Assembly: GCA_963693365.1 (NCBI GenBank)
Contig: CAVNZM010000015.1
Location: 6,014,001 to 6,078,000, forward strand
DNA from: Amoebidium appalachense
Taxonomy: Eukaryota; Ichthyosporea
Direction: 5' to 3'
DNA length: 64,000 nt
Position numbers and translations under genes: made by a program. The first letter of the stretch is position 1. Each line of letters begins with the position of its first letter. Positions 27,124 to 45,119 of this stretch are shown piece after piece. Under the pieces are notes generated by a model. It was not told the origin of the DNA. It saw only the letters and a list, made by a program, of their open reading frames with translations, and ran no database searches.

Positions 27124-27837
27124 CTACACTCCGATAAGTTTGCGATCGAGACCATAGCAGCGTGTAAAGTCTGAAGCGGCCTCACAACCTTCAGCGCCGT
27201 AGGCTATTGTGTTGATGCGGGTGCTCTTAATTTTGCCCAGGATGGCCGTAACTGCAATCCCAAAGTCGCGCTGGGTGGGCCGCTTGGACTTATCGGGTGT
27301 GTTGTGTTCCCACCAGGACTGGTAGAGTTGGAAGAGGGCAGCAGGAGTAACCCTCGCGCCGTCTTCGAACGCGGGCACATCCTCAAACCCGTTCTCGCGC
27401 TTCAGCAGGTCCCGCAGGAACTGCAGCTCCATCGGCCCGCTGAGGTCCTGCAGCTGCCGCTTCAGGGTGGTCATGGGGGGCGGGACACGGTTGGGGGCAT
27501 GGGTGGCCCGCGAGGCCCTGGGCCCTGCGAGACTGCTGTGCCTCGCATGCCCTACAGGCCCCTCCCAGCCACGCAGGCCCCGCGCTAGTTTTTGACTGGG
27601 CTTGGGGTGTCTTGGGTGTGCTGCTCCATGTGCCGCTTGAGACTCACTGCGAAACCGCCTCCCACACCCCGCGTGCGTGCACACATGCCGCAGGACACCC
27701 GTGTGTTTGTCGCTGTGCGCCGCGAAGTTGCTGTTGCGTGTTGTGGAATACGTGCAGCCCTCGATGGTGCACCTGTAGACTTTGTACTCCTTGACCATCA
27801 CAGCGCCCCTCTCAGGATGACACGTACAGATGTGCAT
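27124..27837 (-). CDS. C2H2 zinc-finger protein with a D5-primase-like C-terminus
   Basis: A 237-residue minus-strand frame. Residues ~20-80 hold two C2H2 fingers (YRCTIEGCTYS...H...H; HVCTHAGCGRRF...H...H). Residues ~80-120 are Pro/Arg-rich and are encoded by a GC-rich repeat. Residues ~150-237 (ARVTPAALFQLYQSWW, SKRPTQRDFGIAV, then YGLDRKLIGV) resemble the winged-helix C-terminal segment of D5-like helicase-primases of viruses, where a 'L-Y-W...Q-R-F-G' pattern precedes a final R-G-L strand. That match is from memory and moderate. It faces the D5-like frame at 27908 head to head with about 70 bases between them. It may bind DNA. The repeat could instead be an intron or insertion. Confidence 0.5.
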   Translation of the reverse strand: MHICTCHPERGAVMVKEYKVYRCTIEGCTYSTTRNSNFAAHSDKHTGVLRHVCTHAGCGRRFRSESQAAHGAAHPRHPKPSQKLARGLRGWEGPVGHARHSSLAGPRASRATHAPNRVPPPMTTLKRQLQDLSGPMELQFLRDLLKRENGFEDVPAFEDGARVTPAALFQLYQSWWEHNTPDKSKRPTQRDFGIAVTAILGKIKSTRINTIAYGAEGCEAASDFTRCYGLDRKLIGV

Positions 27838-27907
27838 GCTTTTACCAAGGGGAGAGAAAAAACATTCTAACCCGGACCACTACAGCGATGGCGGGAAAAT
27901 ATTTTCT

Positions 27908-28471
27908 ATGCCACCAATAAGAATGCTGGCGAGCCCTACCCCCAAACGTCAGCGCGGCGACGCCGAAGCCACGGTCGCGCGCCGTCTGTTCCTAGCCACG
28001 GACGACGGACAGCCACGCTTTGTGTCTTCCAGTTGCCTTGGTCGCTGGGCGGATCTGAACCAGATTCTGCAGTTTCTACAGTCGAAGATAGCAAGCGTGG
28101 TTCATGCAAGTAACACGTATATCGTCAAGCTCAGTAGTGGCAACAGGTCTGTTTTTGAGATCATGGGAAAGGACGCAGTCGCTACCAAATTGGCATCGAT
28201 GCAGTTTCTGTACATCACAACAGACAAGAAAGGAAACCCGGTGGAGAACTGGTACAAGGGTGAGAACTACCTACTACGTGAGCCTGTGTGCACATGGTTT
28301 GGGCGTATTGTTTTTGACCCCTCCGACCCCAACTGCACGTCAGATGACAACATATACAACTTCAACATGTACAAGGGCATGGCCTTTGCCCCTGTTGACG
28401 GTTTCAGAGTGGAGATGGAGAGGGTGAGACCCATGCTCTGGCATCTAGATGGAGAGGGTGATGGCAGCTGA
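27908..28471 (+). pseudogene. D5/DUF5906-like primase-helicase piece, broken
   Basis: Frame encoding about 188 residues from ATG 27908 (MPPIRMLASPTPKRQRG); a longer start at 27830 is possible. The segment LASMQFLYITTDKKGN, then RIVFDPSDPNCTSDDNIYNF followed by NMYKGMAFAP, resembles the region before the ATPase in D5/DUF5906 proteins (Asp-Pro...N-x-W/Y-x-G). After 28420 the frame is spoiled: a 14-base GATGGAGAGGGTGA is present twice (28413 and 28449), and the family-like continuation ADNPIMGNFLAVW is in another frame and stops at 28529. The Walker A/B ATPase domain is missing. In the family the whole protein unwinds and primes DNA in virus replication; this piece cannot. Confidence 0.45.
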
Positions 28472-28529
28472 CAACCCCATCATGGGCAACTTCCTCGCGG
28501 TCTGGCCCCGAGAGGTTTTCATCTTCTGA

Positions 28530-29151
28530 ACCACTATGCGATTTCTTGTTCAACAAACATGAAGTGAATCAAAAGCGGTTACATCAAACACCACATCAAA
28601 GCTGTATAACTTGAACCAACCATAAATACCGCCTCCAAAATCACCTCTTTTAAACCAACGCAAAAGAAAAAAAAGCCAAAAAAAAGGGAAAAATTCAAGA
28701 GGACTCGTATGCATGGTGTCACCAAATCAGCTGACAGTCCGTGGCTCGTTAGCCGGGTGATCTGAGTTGTCAGCGCTGGCGATTATGAACAGGTGTAATG
28801 GTGCTGTAAGGTGGACATGCTATACGTTAGCCTACAATGTCATCCTTAGTGGAGTCTCAGCGGAAATCGACAAAAAACACACATAACACAAAATGTTCGT
28901 AAGTGTTTGGGCCACTTCTCTGTCTTTCCCTCCCTCACTGATGAATCTGGCAGATCGATGCATCGGACGATCTGAGGCGATCGAGATTTCCCGCCATGTT
29001 TACCAATCTGGTTAAAACATAAGATAAAGCATTGGTCTAGATGGGAAATAGATCTATTCCTCCCGGGCCTGGGCCTCCGGACGAGGAGAGGAGCGGCCCA
29101 TGAGTTCGAAGTTGTTTTTGTCTCAGTGAAGCTTAAGAGAGAGAGGGCGAC

Positions 29152-29235
<84 letters not shown>

Positions 29236-29682
29236 TATTTCTAATAGCTGCATAGGAGAGTTACGCGCTTAAAGCTAACTAGGGCCTTCATTCTCACATC
29301 TTCAGGCTTGTGCACATGCAACATTGCCCGTTGCCAGATGTACTATTAGTTACCTTCACTGTTACAAACCGGTCGGGGCATCATTTGAGCACCATGTTGT
29401 GGCAACAAGATAGACCTCTCGGTTTTTTAATTAGGCCTAGGCCGAGTTCTTCTAGGATGGCTTTTAGGTGCTTTTGTGAGTCCAAGAGGTATGAGTGCCC
29501 CCCCCCCCCCCCCCCCTCCCCCGGCCCCCCCCTCCCCCCCTCCCCCCTCCCCTCCGTGCTCATCTCACCCTCTCTCCCTCTCCTCTATCCGTGATCTTCC
29601 TCCCCCCTCTCCCCCCTCCCACCGCCCCCCACCCTCCTTGCTTTCCTCCCCCCAGCCCTATCCTGTATCTTTTTGAAACACT
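28530..29682. other. Intergenic with a (GA)n microsatellite
   Basis: No gene seen. (GA)n lies at 29153-29231. A GGTATGAGTG-C-run at 29488-29516 has the look of a splice donor followed by C tract and could mark an untranslated first exon of the methyltransferase gene, unproven. Confidence 0.5.
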
Positions 29683-38313
<8,631 letters not shown>

Positions 38314-38882
38314 GATGCCATGCTTACCATATTTGGAAGTGGTGGCGTGGATAACCCTAAATAGCCTGGAGGGCATGAATGACCTTATATGTATGTAAAT
38401 CGGATCTAACGAGAAAAACTCTAGTGGTGATGTTCGTTTTTGCTGGTGATATTGGCTAATAAGTATGAATATCAGAATGAAATATAACCATAAATCATGA
38501 TGGTGGTGTGTATCAGTGCGTACCATATATGGTCATAACGGCGTATGAATGTCAGCTCAGATCCCCGGCACAAATGGTCATATCGAGCATGAATAATTTT
38601 AATGTCGAGTACGAGATATCCCCAAAAGCCTCAGTGCCCACCAGTACTGGGGAAGTGGGCAAGGTAGCTTCTATTGAACAGACAGTCTGCGTGACGCAAG
38701 TGCACACATTTGCTGTGAACCACATGGGGACAAGGAATTTCGATGACTGGTCAATACATGAATAAATGGTGGTGAGCTCATAATGATCCCTAACGGCTAT
38801 ACAAGCACTTAGCACCATGTATGGTAAATACAGCAGAAATACATGTACAACACCTCAACCCCTCAATACCTCAATACCTCAA
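38314..38882. other. Intergenic between rsmH and the coiled-coil gene
   Basis: No coding support. The short frames on both strands overlap each other and have no homology that I recognise. ACCTCAATACCTCAATACCTCAAT sits next to the stop of the minus-strand gene. Confidence 0.5.
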
Positions 38883-39407
38883 TCATTTAGTTGTTTGCAC
38901 ACTGGGCAACTGTGATGCTTGGTCTGTGGCGTTTTTCTTGAACGGGTAGTCAGCCGACAGCCCCGTGCGCACAAGGGCGTCCCACGTGTCCACCAGGGAC
39001 CTTGCACGTGATGTCTCCATCTCCTTAGCCTGGAGCTGCATGTCCCTCTCATGCAGTTTCGCTTTCAGCTTCTCCCTTTCTTCCTCCTGCTTCTCTTTCA
39101 GCTCCATTTCGCTTCGCAGCCGGGCCTCCCTCTCTTCCTCCTGCTTCTCCTTCAGCTCCATTTCGCTTCGCAGCCGGGCCTCCCTCGCTTCCTCCAGCTT
39201 CTCCTTCAGCTTCTCCATCTCTTCCTGATGCTTCACCTTCAGCTCCATTTCGCTTCGCAGCCGGGCCACCTCAGCCTTGCCGCGCTCCACGTAGATGGTG
39301 CATGCGACAATTACTGCAGCAAATCCTACCCATGTTCCAACGACCGGAGTGCTTTTCTTGAAGCTTTCCAGCACAACTTGGAAAGTACTTGCAGAAGGGC
39401 TGGCCAT
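38883..39407 (-). CDS. Membrane-anchored coiled-coil protein
   Basis: A 174-residue single-exon frame. Residues ~20-40 (PVVGTWVGFAAVIVACTIYV) form one likely membrane segment, followed by a charged heptad region to about residue 130 with three near-copies of an 18-residue block (ARLRSEMELKEKQEEERE), then a short soluble tail (SLVDTWDALVRTGLSADYPF). The repeats arose by 54-bp DNA duplication. Composition is normal protein-like, and neither strand alternative is better. The family is not identified; the layout suits an organelle- or ER-anchored tether, but that is a guess. The start ATG at 39407 is the first in frame. Confidence 0.65.
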   Translation of the reverse strand: MASPSASTFQVVLESFKKSTPVVGTWVGFAAVIVACTIYVERGKAEVARLRSEMELKVKHQEEMEKLKEKLEEAREARLRSEMELKEKQEEEREARLRSEMELKEKQEEEREKLKAKLHERDMQLQAKEMETSRARSLVDTWDALVRTGLSADYPFKKNATDQASQLPSVQTTK

Positions 39408-41825
39408 GTCTGAAATCTGTGAAACTGCGTGTCAGTCAACTCTGACGTCAGACGACATTATCATGTGCCGTTCGTTCGTTCTCAAATTCTGTAAGATCTT
39501 TCCGAGGATTAAAATATACATAAATTCATATTAATTCTCAGGCAGCACCTACACTACACCTACTGAAAACCAGGGTGTGTATACACTAATACTATGCCCT
39601 AGTTAACATATGCAGGCTAGGAGAAGCTGTCATCTTCCCATGATTAACGGCAAGACTTAGAAGTTGAGTTTTTATACATGTTTATTAGTTTGTTGTAGTT
39701 TGTTTCCTTTTCCCTTTTCCTTTCTTCCTTTCTTTCTTTCCTTTCCGTTTCCGTGTGCACAGATATCTTAGATCTATGTACACATCGAGCTATTTGGCCC
39801 GCGCACACGTATTGTTGTTTGCGTCAATGTCTAAATAAGTTGTCCAATCAGATCTCGTTATATTTTCCCAAATATAGTAACCTACATTCCTGATTAATTC
39901 TATTCGATTCCTTTCCCATTCCATTCCTTTCTATCCTCATTCCTTTTCCTTCTTTTCCCACGACGTAGCATTGCTCTATGTCCCCCAACTATTAGGAATA
40001 CTTATATTTAGACGTGTTATGTTAAGAACATGTATAAATATATGATGTGAACTAATAGATACATAAGTGGTTTCATTTTGTTAAATGTTTCCGTACTTTT
40101 ATTATTAGAAGATTACTTTCATTAGAGGATTGCGTTTTATCTTCTATGTGTCGACACATCAGCAATCTTGCGCGAACATCCAAAACATATCAAACCCATC
40201 TAGGATATGCAACTGTATATTAATGGATATCCTTTGGATATACACACGATATGTAGGATGGTTTCAGTCGAACATATCAATACCATCCACTGGATATATA
40301 CAACATGTCTATTTCCTCCTGACCTCCAACCAATGTCCAATATATATGTAGTTGCATGCTTAGATAGTGATCAAGATATTGCACCCCCAATAGATATCAC
40401 ATATGGATTTCCATGCTGTACCTCCATTGGGCATCGTTGTGATATAACATATCTGGATATGCAATCAATGCTTATATGGATACATAAGTGCACCTATAAT
40501 GGCCATTAAATACACATTAGATGCATATCATCGGAATGCAGACATCAAACGCCATCTGGTTGGTTCGGCATGTATTGGATATTAGACAGATGCCCACAAT
40601 GGATATTGACGCTGGATATCCAATTATGGAATTTCAACTGCATTCCTCCGTTGGATAGCTATATGGATATGTAACATTCTGGATATCCATTTGGATGCTT
40701 AGCTGTATATTAGACTGGATCCGTAACAACATATCCAATACATGACTGACACGGATATCCGATCAAAACCCCCATACAGATATCAAGATATCCCTGTCGC
40801 AAGACATGCAATACACCTAACAAGTATATCCAATGGCGGTCTATAGTGGATGTCCATATTGGATATCCATTGAAATATCCAGATGGATCGCTAATACATG
40901 TGCACTTGACCCCAAGGGCTAATGAACAATGCATGCCCATATTGGATACGTTCAATGGATATCCATTCCGATATCCAGATACATACGCATTTGTTTGTCC
41001 ACTAGACCCTCCTATAATAACCAAAGCATGACGATTCTACATATCCAATTAGATCACCAAATATGGCTCTGACGGTTATCCATATACACCCGCACGCTGA
41101 TGTCCAATAGACAATCATACTAAGACACAATGGATAGCTATACTGGTTATCTAGGCTCAACATCCATACAGATATCTTGATACACCTGCATTTGCCCATC
41201 CACTAGACCCTAATACTAATATCCAATGCATGACGAAAATACATATATCAATAGACCCCCATACCGATCTCCAACGGCTATCCATATGCACCCCTGCTTA
41301 TCCACCCAATATATGTCGATATTCATATACAATGCATCACCATTCACAATATCTAAGCTTAATATCCAACATGATATGCGGATACATATACACCTACATA
41401 TGCACTCGGCACCTATGTTGATACCTAATACATGAAAAACAAACATATCAAAGTAGATGCCCAACCTAATGCCTAACACTTAACAAACATACATGTTTTG
41501 GGATATCCATTTACACCCGTATCTAATACTCAAAATATCACTATAACAGCTATCTGGGTTGATACCCATACAGATAGCCAGATACATCTGTAGCTACATC
41601 TCTAGGGTATATCCACTGGATCAATTGCATAATTTTGGTAGGCTGTATATCTGTAGCATATCTATTAGGGTGTATTTGATATGTAATAAGGCATTTCCGG
41701 ATAAACATTATACATCTTTACCGATCCATCGCATAACCATATGATGGCTAATGACCACCATTGATAAATAATTTATGTCTGGTCTTATATCTATCACATA
41801 AGTAATACTTATCCCCGGCACAAAG
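39408..41825. repeat. Degenerate GGATAT/ATATCC repeat region
   Basis: From about 40130 to 41620 the DNA is crowded with GGATATCCA-type palindromic words. At least two units about 205 bp apart can be aligned (CCACTAGACCCT...CCAAAGCATGACG at 41000 and CCACTAGACCCTAAT...CCAATGCATGACG at 41200), with weaker ones on either side. Frames of 60-100 codons on both strands come from the repeat and have no other support. 39540-40130 is AT-rich with TTTCCTT words and no gene. Confidence 0.65.
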
Positions 41826-41934
41826 TTACACAACCACGTTATACTCGGTTCCACAAATCAAGGGGAAGAAATAGATAAAAACTTTGAAGGGAAGAAAAAA
41901 AAAAGAAAAAATATAGTTTAGTGACAAACACACA

Positions 41935-41944
41935 CACACATGAG

Positions 41945-42021
<77 letters not shown>

Positions 42022-42049
42022 GTCACCCACAAACACACACACACATGAG

Positions 42050-42092
<43 letters not shown>
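41935..42092 (+). repeat. (CA)n microsatellite
   Basis: Two CA tracts joined by a duplicated CAAACACACACACACATGAG unit, next to a G run on the plus strand. On the minus strand this is the start of the intron that follows the exon at 42122. Confidence 0.9.
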
Positions 42093-42094
<2 letters not shown>

Positions 42095-42121
42095 GGGGGG
42101 GGGGTAACATTAAAAAAAGTT

Positions 42122-42358
42122 ACCTTGCATGATAACGTCGTCCTCGGTGTCCCTGAGGTTGTCTTCTTCTCCATCATCAGTCTGAGGGAATGGGATCCCT
42201 ACATCCTCCCCCTCCACCGCCTCCAACAGCTCCTCCAAAGAAACATCGGGGGCCTCGTCTTCCACAATTAAATTGGCCCCCCTCTCCTCCTCCAGACCCA
42301 TGACGATGGTCCTACGCAAATCCAGGGCATCCCAACGCCGTACCTTGGTTGCTACCTG
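42122..42358 (-). CDS. Acidic exon of an unidentified gene
   Basis: On the minus strand, TTTCTCAG is followed by a 79-codon open exon (VATKVRRWDALDLRRTIVMG; EEERGANLIVEDEAPDVSLE; DDGEEDNLRDTEDDVIMQ) ending at AAG/GTAACT, with the intron running into a C tract on the sense strand, like many introns here. Normal amino-acid use and both splice sites support a real exon. The neighbouring exons are not found. Very acidic C-terminal half; no family recognised. Confidence 0.55.
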
Positions 42359-42451
42359 AGAAAGCAGAAAGCAACAGAACGTGTGCGAGAATGTGGGACC
42401 TATACAAACAGTACATACACACAACGCCTGAGGGGACTAAAAAGATTCATA

Positions 42452-42454
<3 letters not shown>

Positions 42455-42488
<34 letters not shown>

Positions 42489-42598
42489 CACAGTGTCACA
42501 CACACACACACACACACACACACAAGCACAGTGTCACACACACACACACACACACACACACTGGCACACACACACACACACACACACACAACCACGAG

Positions 42599-42683
<85 letters not shown>

Positions 42684-42736
42684 CGAGGCACACACACACC
42701 ACACACACACACACACAAACCCGAGGCACACACACA

Positions 42737-42834
<98 letters not shown>

Positions 42835-43094
42835 CCACGAGGCACACACACACACACACACACACATACAAGCACCGTGACGAGGCACACACACACACAC
42901 ACACACAAGCACGAGGCACACACACACAAGCACCGTGACGAGGCACACACACACACACACACACAAGCACGAGGCACACACACACAAGCACCGTGACAAG
43001 GCACACACACACACACACACACAAGCACGAGGCACACACACACAAGCACCGTGACGAGGCACACACACACACACACACAAGCACGAGGCACACA

Positions 43095-43173
<79 letters not shown>

Positions 43174-43212
43174 CGAGGCACACACACACGTACACACATT
43201 CTGGGACACACA

Positions 43213-43262
<50 letters not shown>

Positions 43263-43294
43263 CGAGGCACACACACACATACACACATTCTGGG

Positions 43295-43326
<32 letters not shown>

Positions 43327-43473
43327 ACACACACACACATACACACACACACACATACACACACAAGCACCGTGACGAGGCACACACACACACACACACA
43401 CAAGCACGAGGCACACACACACAAGCACCGTGACGAGGCACACACACACACACACACAAGCACGAGGCACACA

Positions 43474-43528
<55 letters not shown>

Positions 43529-43559
43529 CGAGGCACACACACACACACACAAACACGAG

Positions 43560-43601
<42 letters not shown>

Positions 43602-43602
43602 A

Positions 43603-43657
<55 letters not shown>

Positions 43658-43726
43658 ACACACACACATACACACACAAGCACCGTGACGAGGCACACAC
43701 ACACACACACAAGCACGAGGCACACA

Positions 43727-43757
<31 letters not shown>

Positions 43758-43788
43758 GCGCGTGCGCGCGCGCGCACACACACACACA
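42455..43788 (+). repeat. Large compound CA array
   Basis: About 1.3 kb of (CA)n broken by CACGAGGC, AAGCACCGTGACGAGGC, ACATTCTGGGAC and CACAAACACGAGGC blocks that recur in groups, so the array is built of higher-order units of roughly 58 and 120 bp. It ends in (CG)n at 43743-43775. All long frames (His-Thr, Val-Cys) are artefacts. Confidence 0.95.
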
Positions 43789-43877
43789 TCTATGAAAACT
43801 ACTCCGGGACGTGTGTTGCCTCTAGGGGGACATCCCCTTGGACGAAAGTGAACCTGCAATGGTTGTAAACCACGGCA
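43789..43877 (+). repeat. 89-bp direct repeat B2
   Basis: 89 bases from TCTATGAAAACTACTCCGGG to AACCACGGCA, repeated without change at 44348-44436. This copy is flanked by the CA/CG array on the left and by apparent exon sequence on the right. Confidence 0.95.
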
Positions 43878-43963
43878 AGCCCCCAGTCATCAATTTATTG
43901 ATCCGTGAGGTCCTTGTGCCCAAAAAACGGGGGAAGTCTTCAAGCCCCGTGAAAAAACAGCAC
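43826..43963 (+). CDS. Probable host exon beside the DIRS insertion
   Basis: After TGTTGCCTCTAG, 46 codons read GDIPLDESEPAMVVNHGKPP, then VINLLIREVLVPKKRGKSSS and PVKKQH before GTATGTGG, a good donor. Normal composition with a basic Lys/Ser-rich end. The first 52 bases also occur at 44385-44436 (the B repeat). A possible last exon of the same gene lies on the far side of the DIRS element at 62002-62064. Alternatively the stretch is part of the transposon. Family not recognised. Confidence 0.45.
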
Positions 43964-44010
43964 GTATGTGGGGATCAATGGGGGTTGAGTGTAGGGTGTA
44001 GGTGGGTGGG

Positions 44011-44347
44011 TGAAAAGAAAATATAGCTGTAAAGCTGTAGGTGCTAAACACAGAAGATGTGTTTGTTGCTTGCTGATCTGCTAAAAACTGTCGTGCTTAT
44101 ATACCTAAGGCTACCGAACTGAGCCAATCAAAATCGATCTAGTGTTATGTGAAATCTGATCCTGAGCCAATCAAACTTGGTCTAGTGATCTGTGGAATCT
44201 GATGTTTTGATCGGCTAATAGGTGCCCGTATGCGGGCCGCCGAACGCGAACTGCTAAAACATGAAACGAAGCCTGTTGATATCGGACACCCATCCTACGT
44301 GTTTACCCAGAAAAATATTTATGTCAATCTTTTCCACAAATAAAACC
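44011..44347 (-). repeat. DIRS A2 repeat
   Basis: 337 bp from TGAAAAGAAAATATAGCTG to CACAAATAAAACC, same orientation as 61664-62000, with a handful of differences (for example ATACCTAAGG against ATACCCAAGG; CAATCTTTT against CAATAATTT). Two AGCCAATCAAA words may be CCAAT-type promoter elements. Confidence 0.93.
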
Positions 44348-44436
44348 TCTATGAAAACTACTCCGGGACGTGTGTTGCCTCTAGGGGGACATCCCCTTGG
44401 ACGAAAGTGAACCTGCAATGGTTGTAAACCACGGCA
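44348..44436 (+). repeat. 89-bp direct repeat B1
   Basis: Second copy of the 89-bp repeat, between the left A repeat (ends 44347) and the 3' end of the tyrosine recombinase gene. Its place matches the B1 repeat of PAT/Ngaro-type split direct repeats. Confidence 0.95.
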
Positions 44437-44468
44437 CGAGAGCAGTATGCTTGCTCCAAAGGTTTCAC

Positions 44469-44809
44469 TTAAGAATAGAGGCGAATACACGTGTGGTAGT
44501 GGCAGCAATGGAGGCCGGACGAAGTCGGGTATAGATCAGGAAACAGTCGGAGGACCACCTGCCGAGTTGTTTGATCCGGGAGTCGTCGACCCCGGCCTCA
44601 GCCAGTGCTGTGGCCCCCCCGATGCGGAGGCTGTGTCCGGCAAACCGGGAGGGTGAGAGGCCTGCCCGGGAGAGGAGGGCACGGAAGTCGGCAGAGAAAG
44701 CACTCTTGGTGTAGGGAATGCCACCGAGACTGAAGAGGGGGTCGTCGGGTTGACCGGACGTTGTATCCAGGAACTGCCGGAGGAGATGGGCTGGGGAGAA
44801 GTAGGTGAG
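44469..44809 (-). CDS. Tyrosine recombinase, C-terminal part (DIRS)
   Basis: Encodes the catalytic end of the recombinase: GHSLRIGGATALAEAG (His-x-x-Arg), then IKQLGRWSSDCFLIYTR with the Tyr nucleophile. The protein begins here only because copia-1 was inserted at codon LAALP/LTYFS; the N-terminal part continues at 51773. Stop TGA near 44469, 30 bp before the B1 repeat. Confidence 0.9.
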
Positions 44810-44817
44810 GGGCATGC

Positions 44818-45119
44818 TACGAGATCGGTTAAGATCTCGCAGGCCACCAGTCCGATCGCATGAATTAGATCATGATCGGCTGGTGGCCTGCGAGATCTTA
44901 ACCGATCTCGTAGCTCAGTTGGTAGAGCACTCGACCGGAGATAGAGGGGTCGCGGGTTCAAATCCCGTCGGGATCATCTTTTTCTCATCCTCTTCTCGCT
45001 GGGGTAAAAGCCAGCACGCCTTTACTGGCGTCATCACAACCATCGGCAGTGGTTAGGTTGTGATCTCAAGGCTAGCAAGATCGCTAGTCTCTGCACCAGG
45101 ACAAAATCCAAAATGGTAG
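44818..45119 (+). mobile_element. tRNA-derived SINE in the 5' LTR of copia-1
   Basis: About 300 bp between TGC and CAGAAT of the LTR (compare TGCCAGAAT at 51002). It contains a tRNA-like body (44904-44975), a T-rich stretch ATCTTTTTC and a tail ending GGACAAAATCCAAAATGG. Two further copies on the other strand lie at 57305-57594 and 57675-57962. In this copy the 31 bp before the tRNA (ending CTTAACCGATCTCG) also occur inverted at 44820-44850, so the head can form a long hairpin. Confidence 0.85.
44904..44975 (+). tRNA. tRNA-like body of the SINE
   Basis: 72 bases. Acceptor stem GATCTCG/CGGGATC pairs throughout (one T-G). A box TAGCTCAGTTGG and B box GGTTCAAATCC are perfect. T arm GCGGG-TTCAAAT-CCCGT pairs. 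The anticodon arm CTCGA-CCGGAGA-TAGAG has one mismatch and C at position 33 where T is required, so it is probably not a working tRNA. The ancestor had a short variable loop; the amino acid is unclear. Confidence 0.7.

Noticed and set aside
42437-43859. Open frames of over 400 codons rich in Cys-Val or His-Thr
   Set aside because: Pure translations of (CA)n/(TG)n in several frames at once; no protein-like composition.
43838-44026. 62-codon frame taken as a free-standing gene
   Set aside because: Better explained as an exon bounded by CTCTAG and GTATGT; the tail after 43963 is intron.
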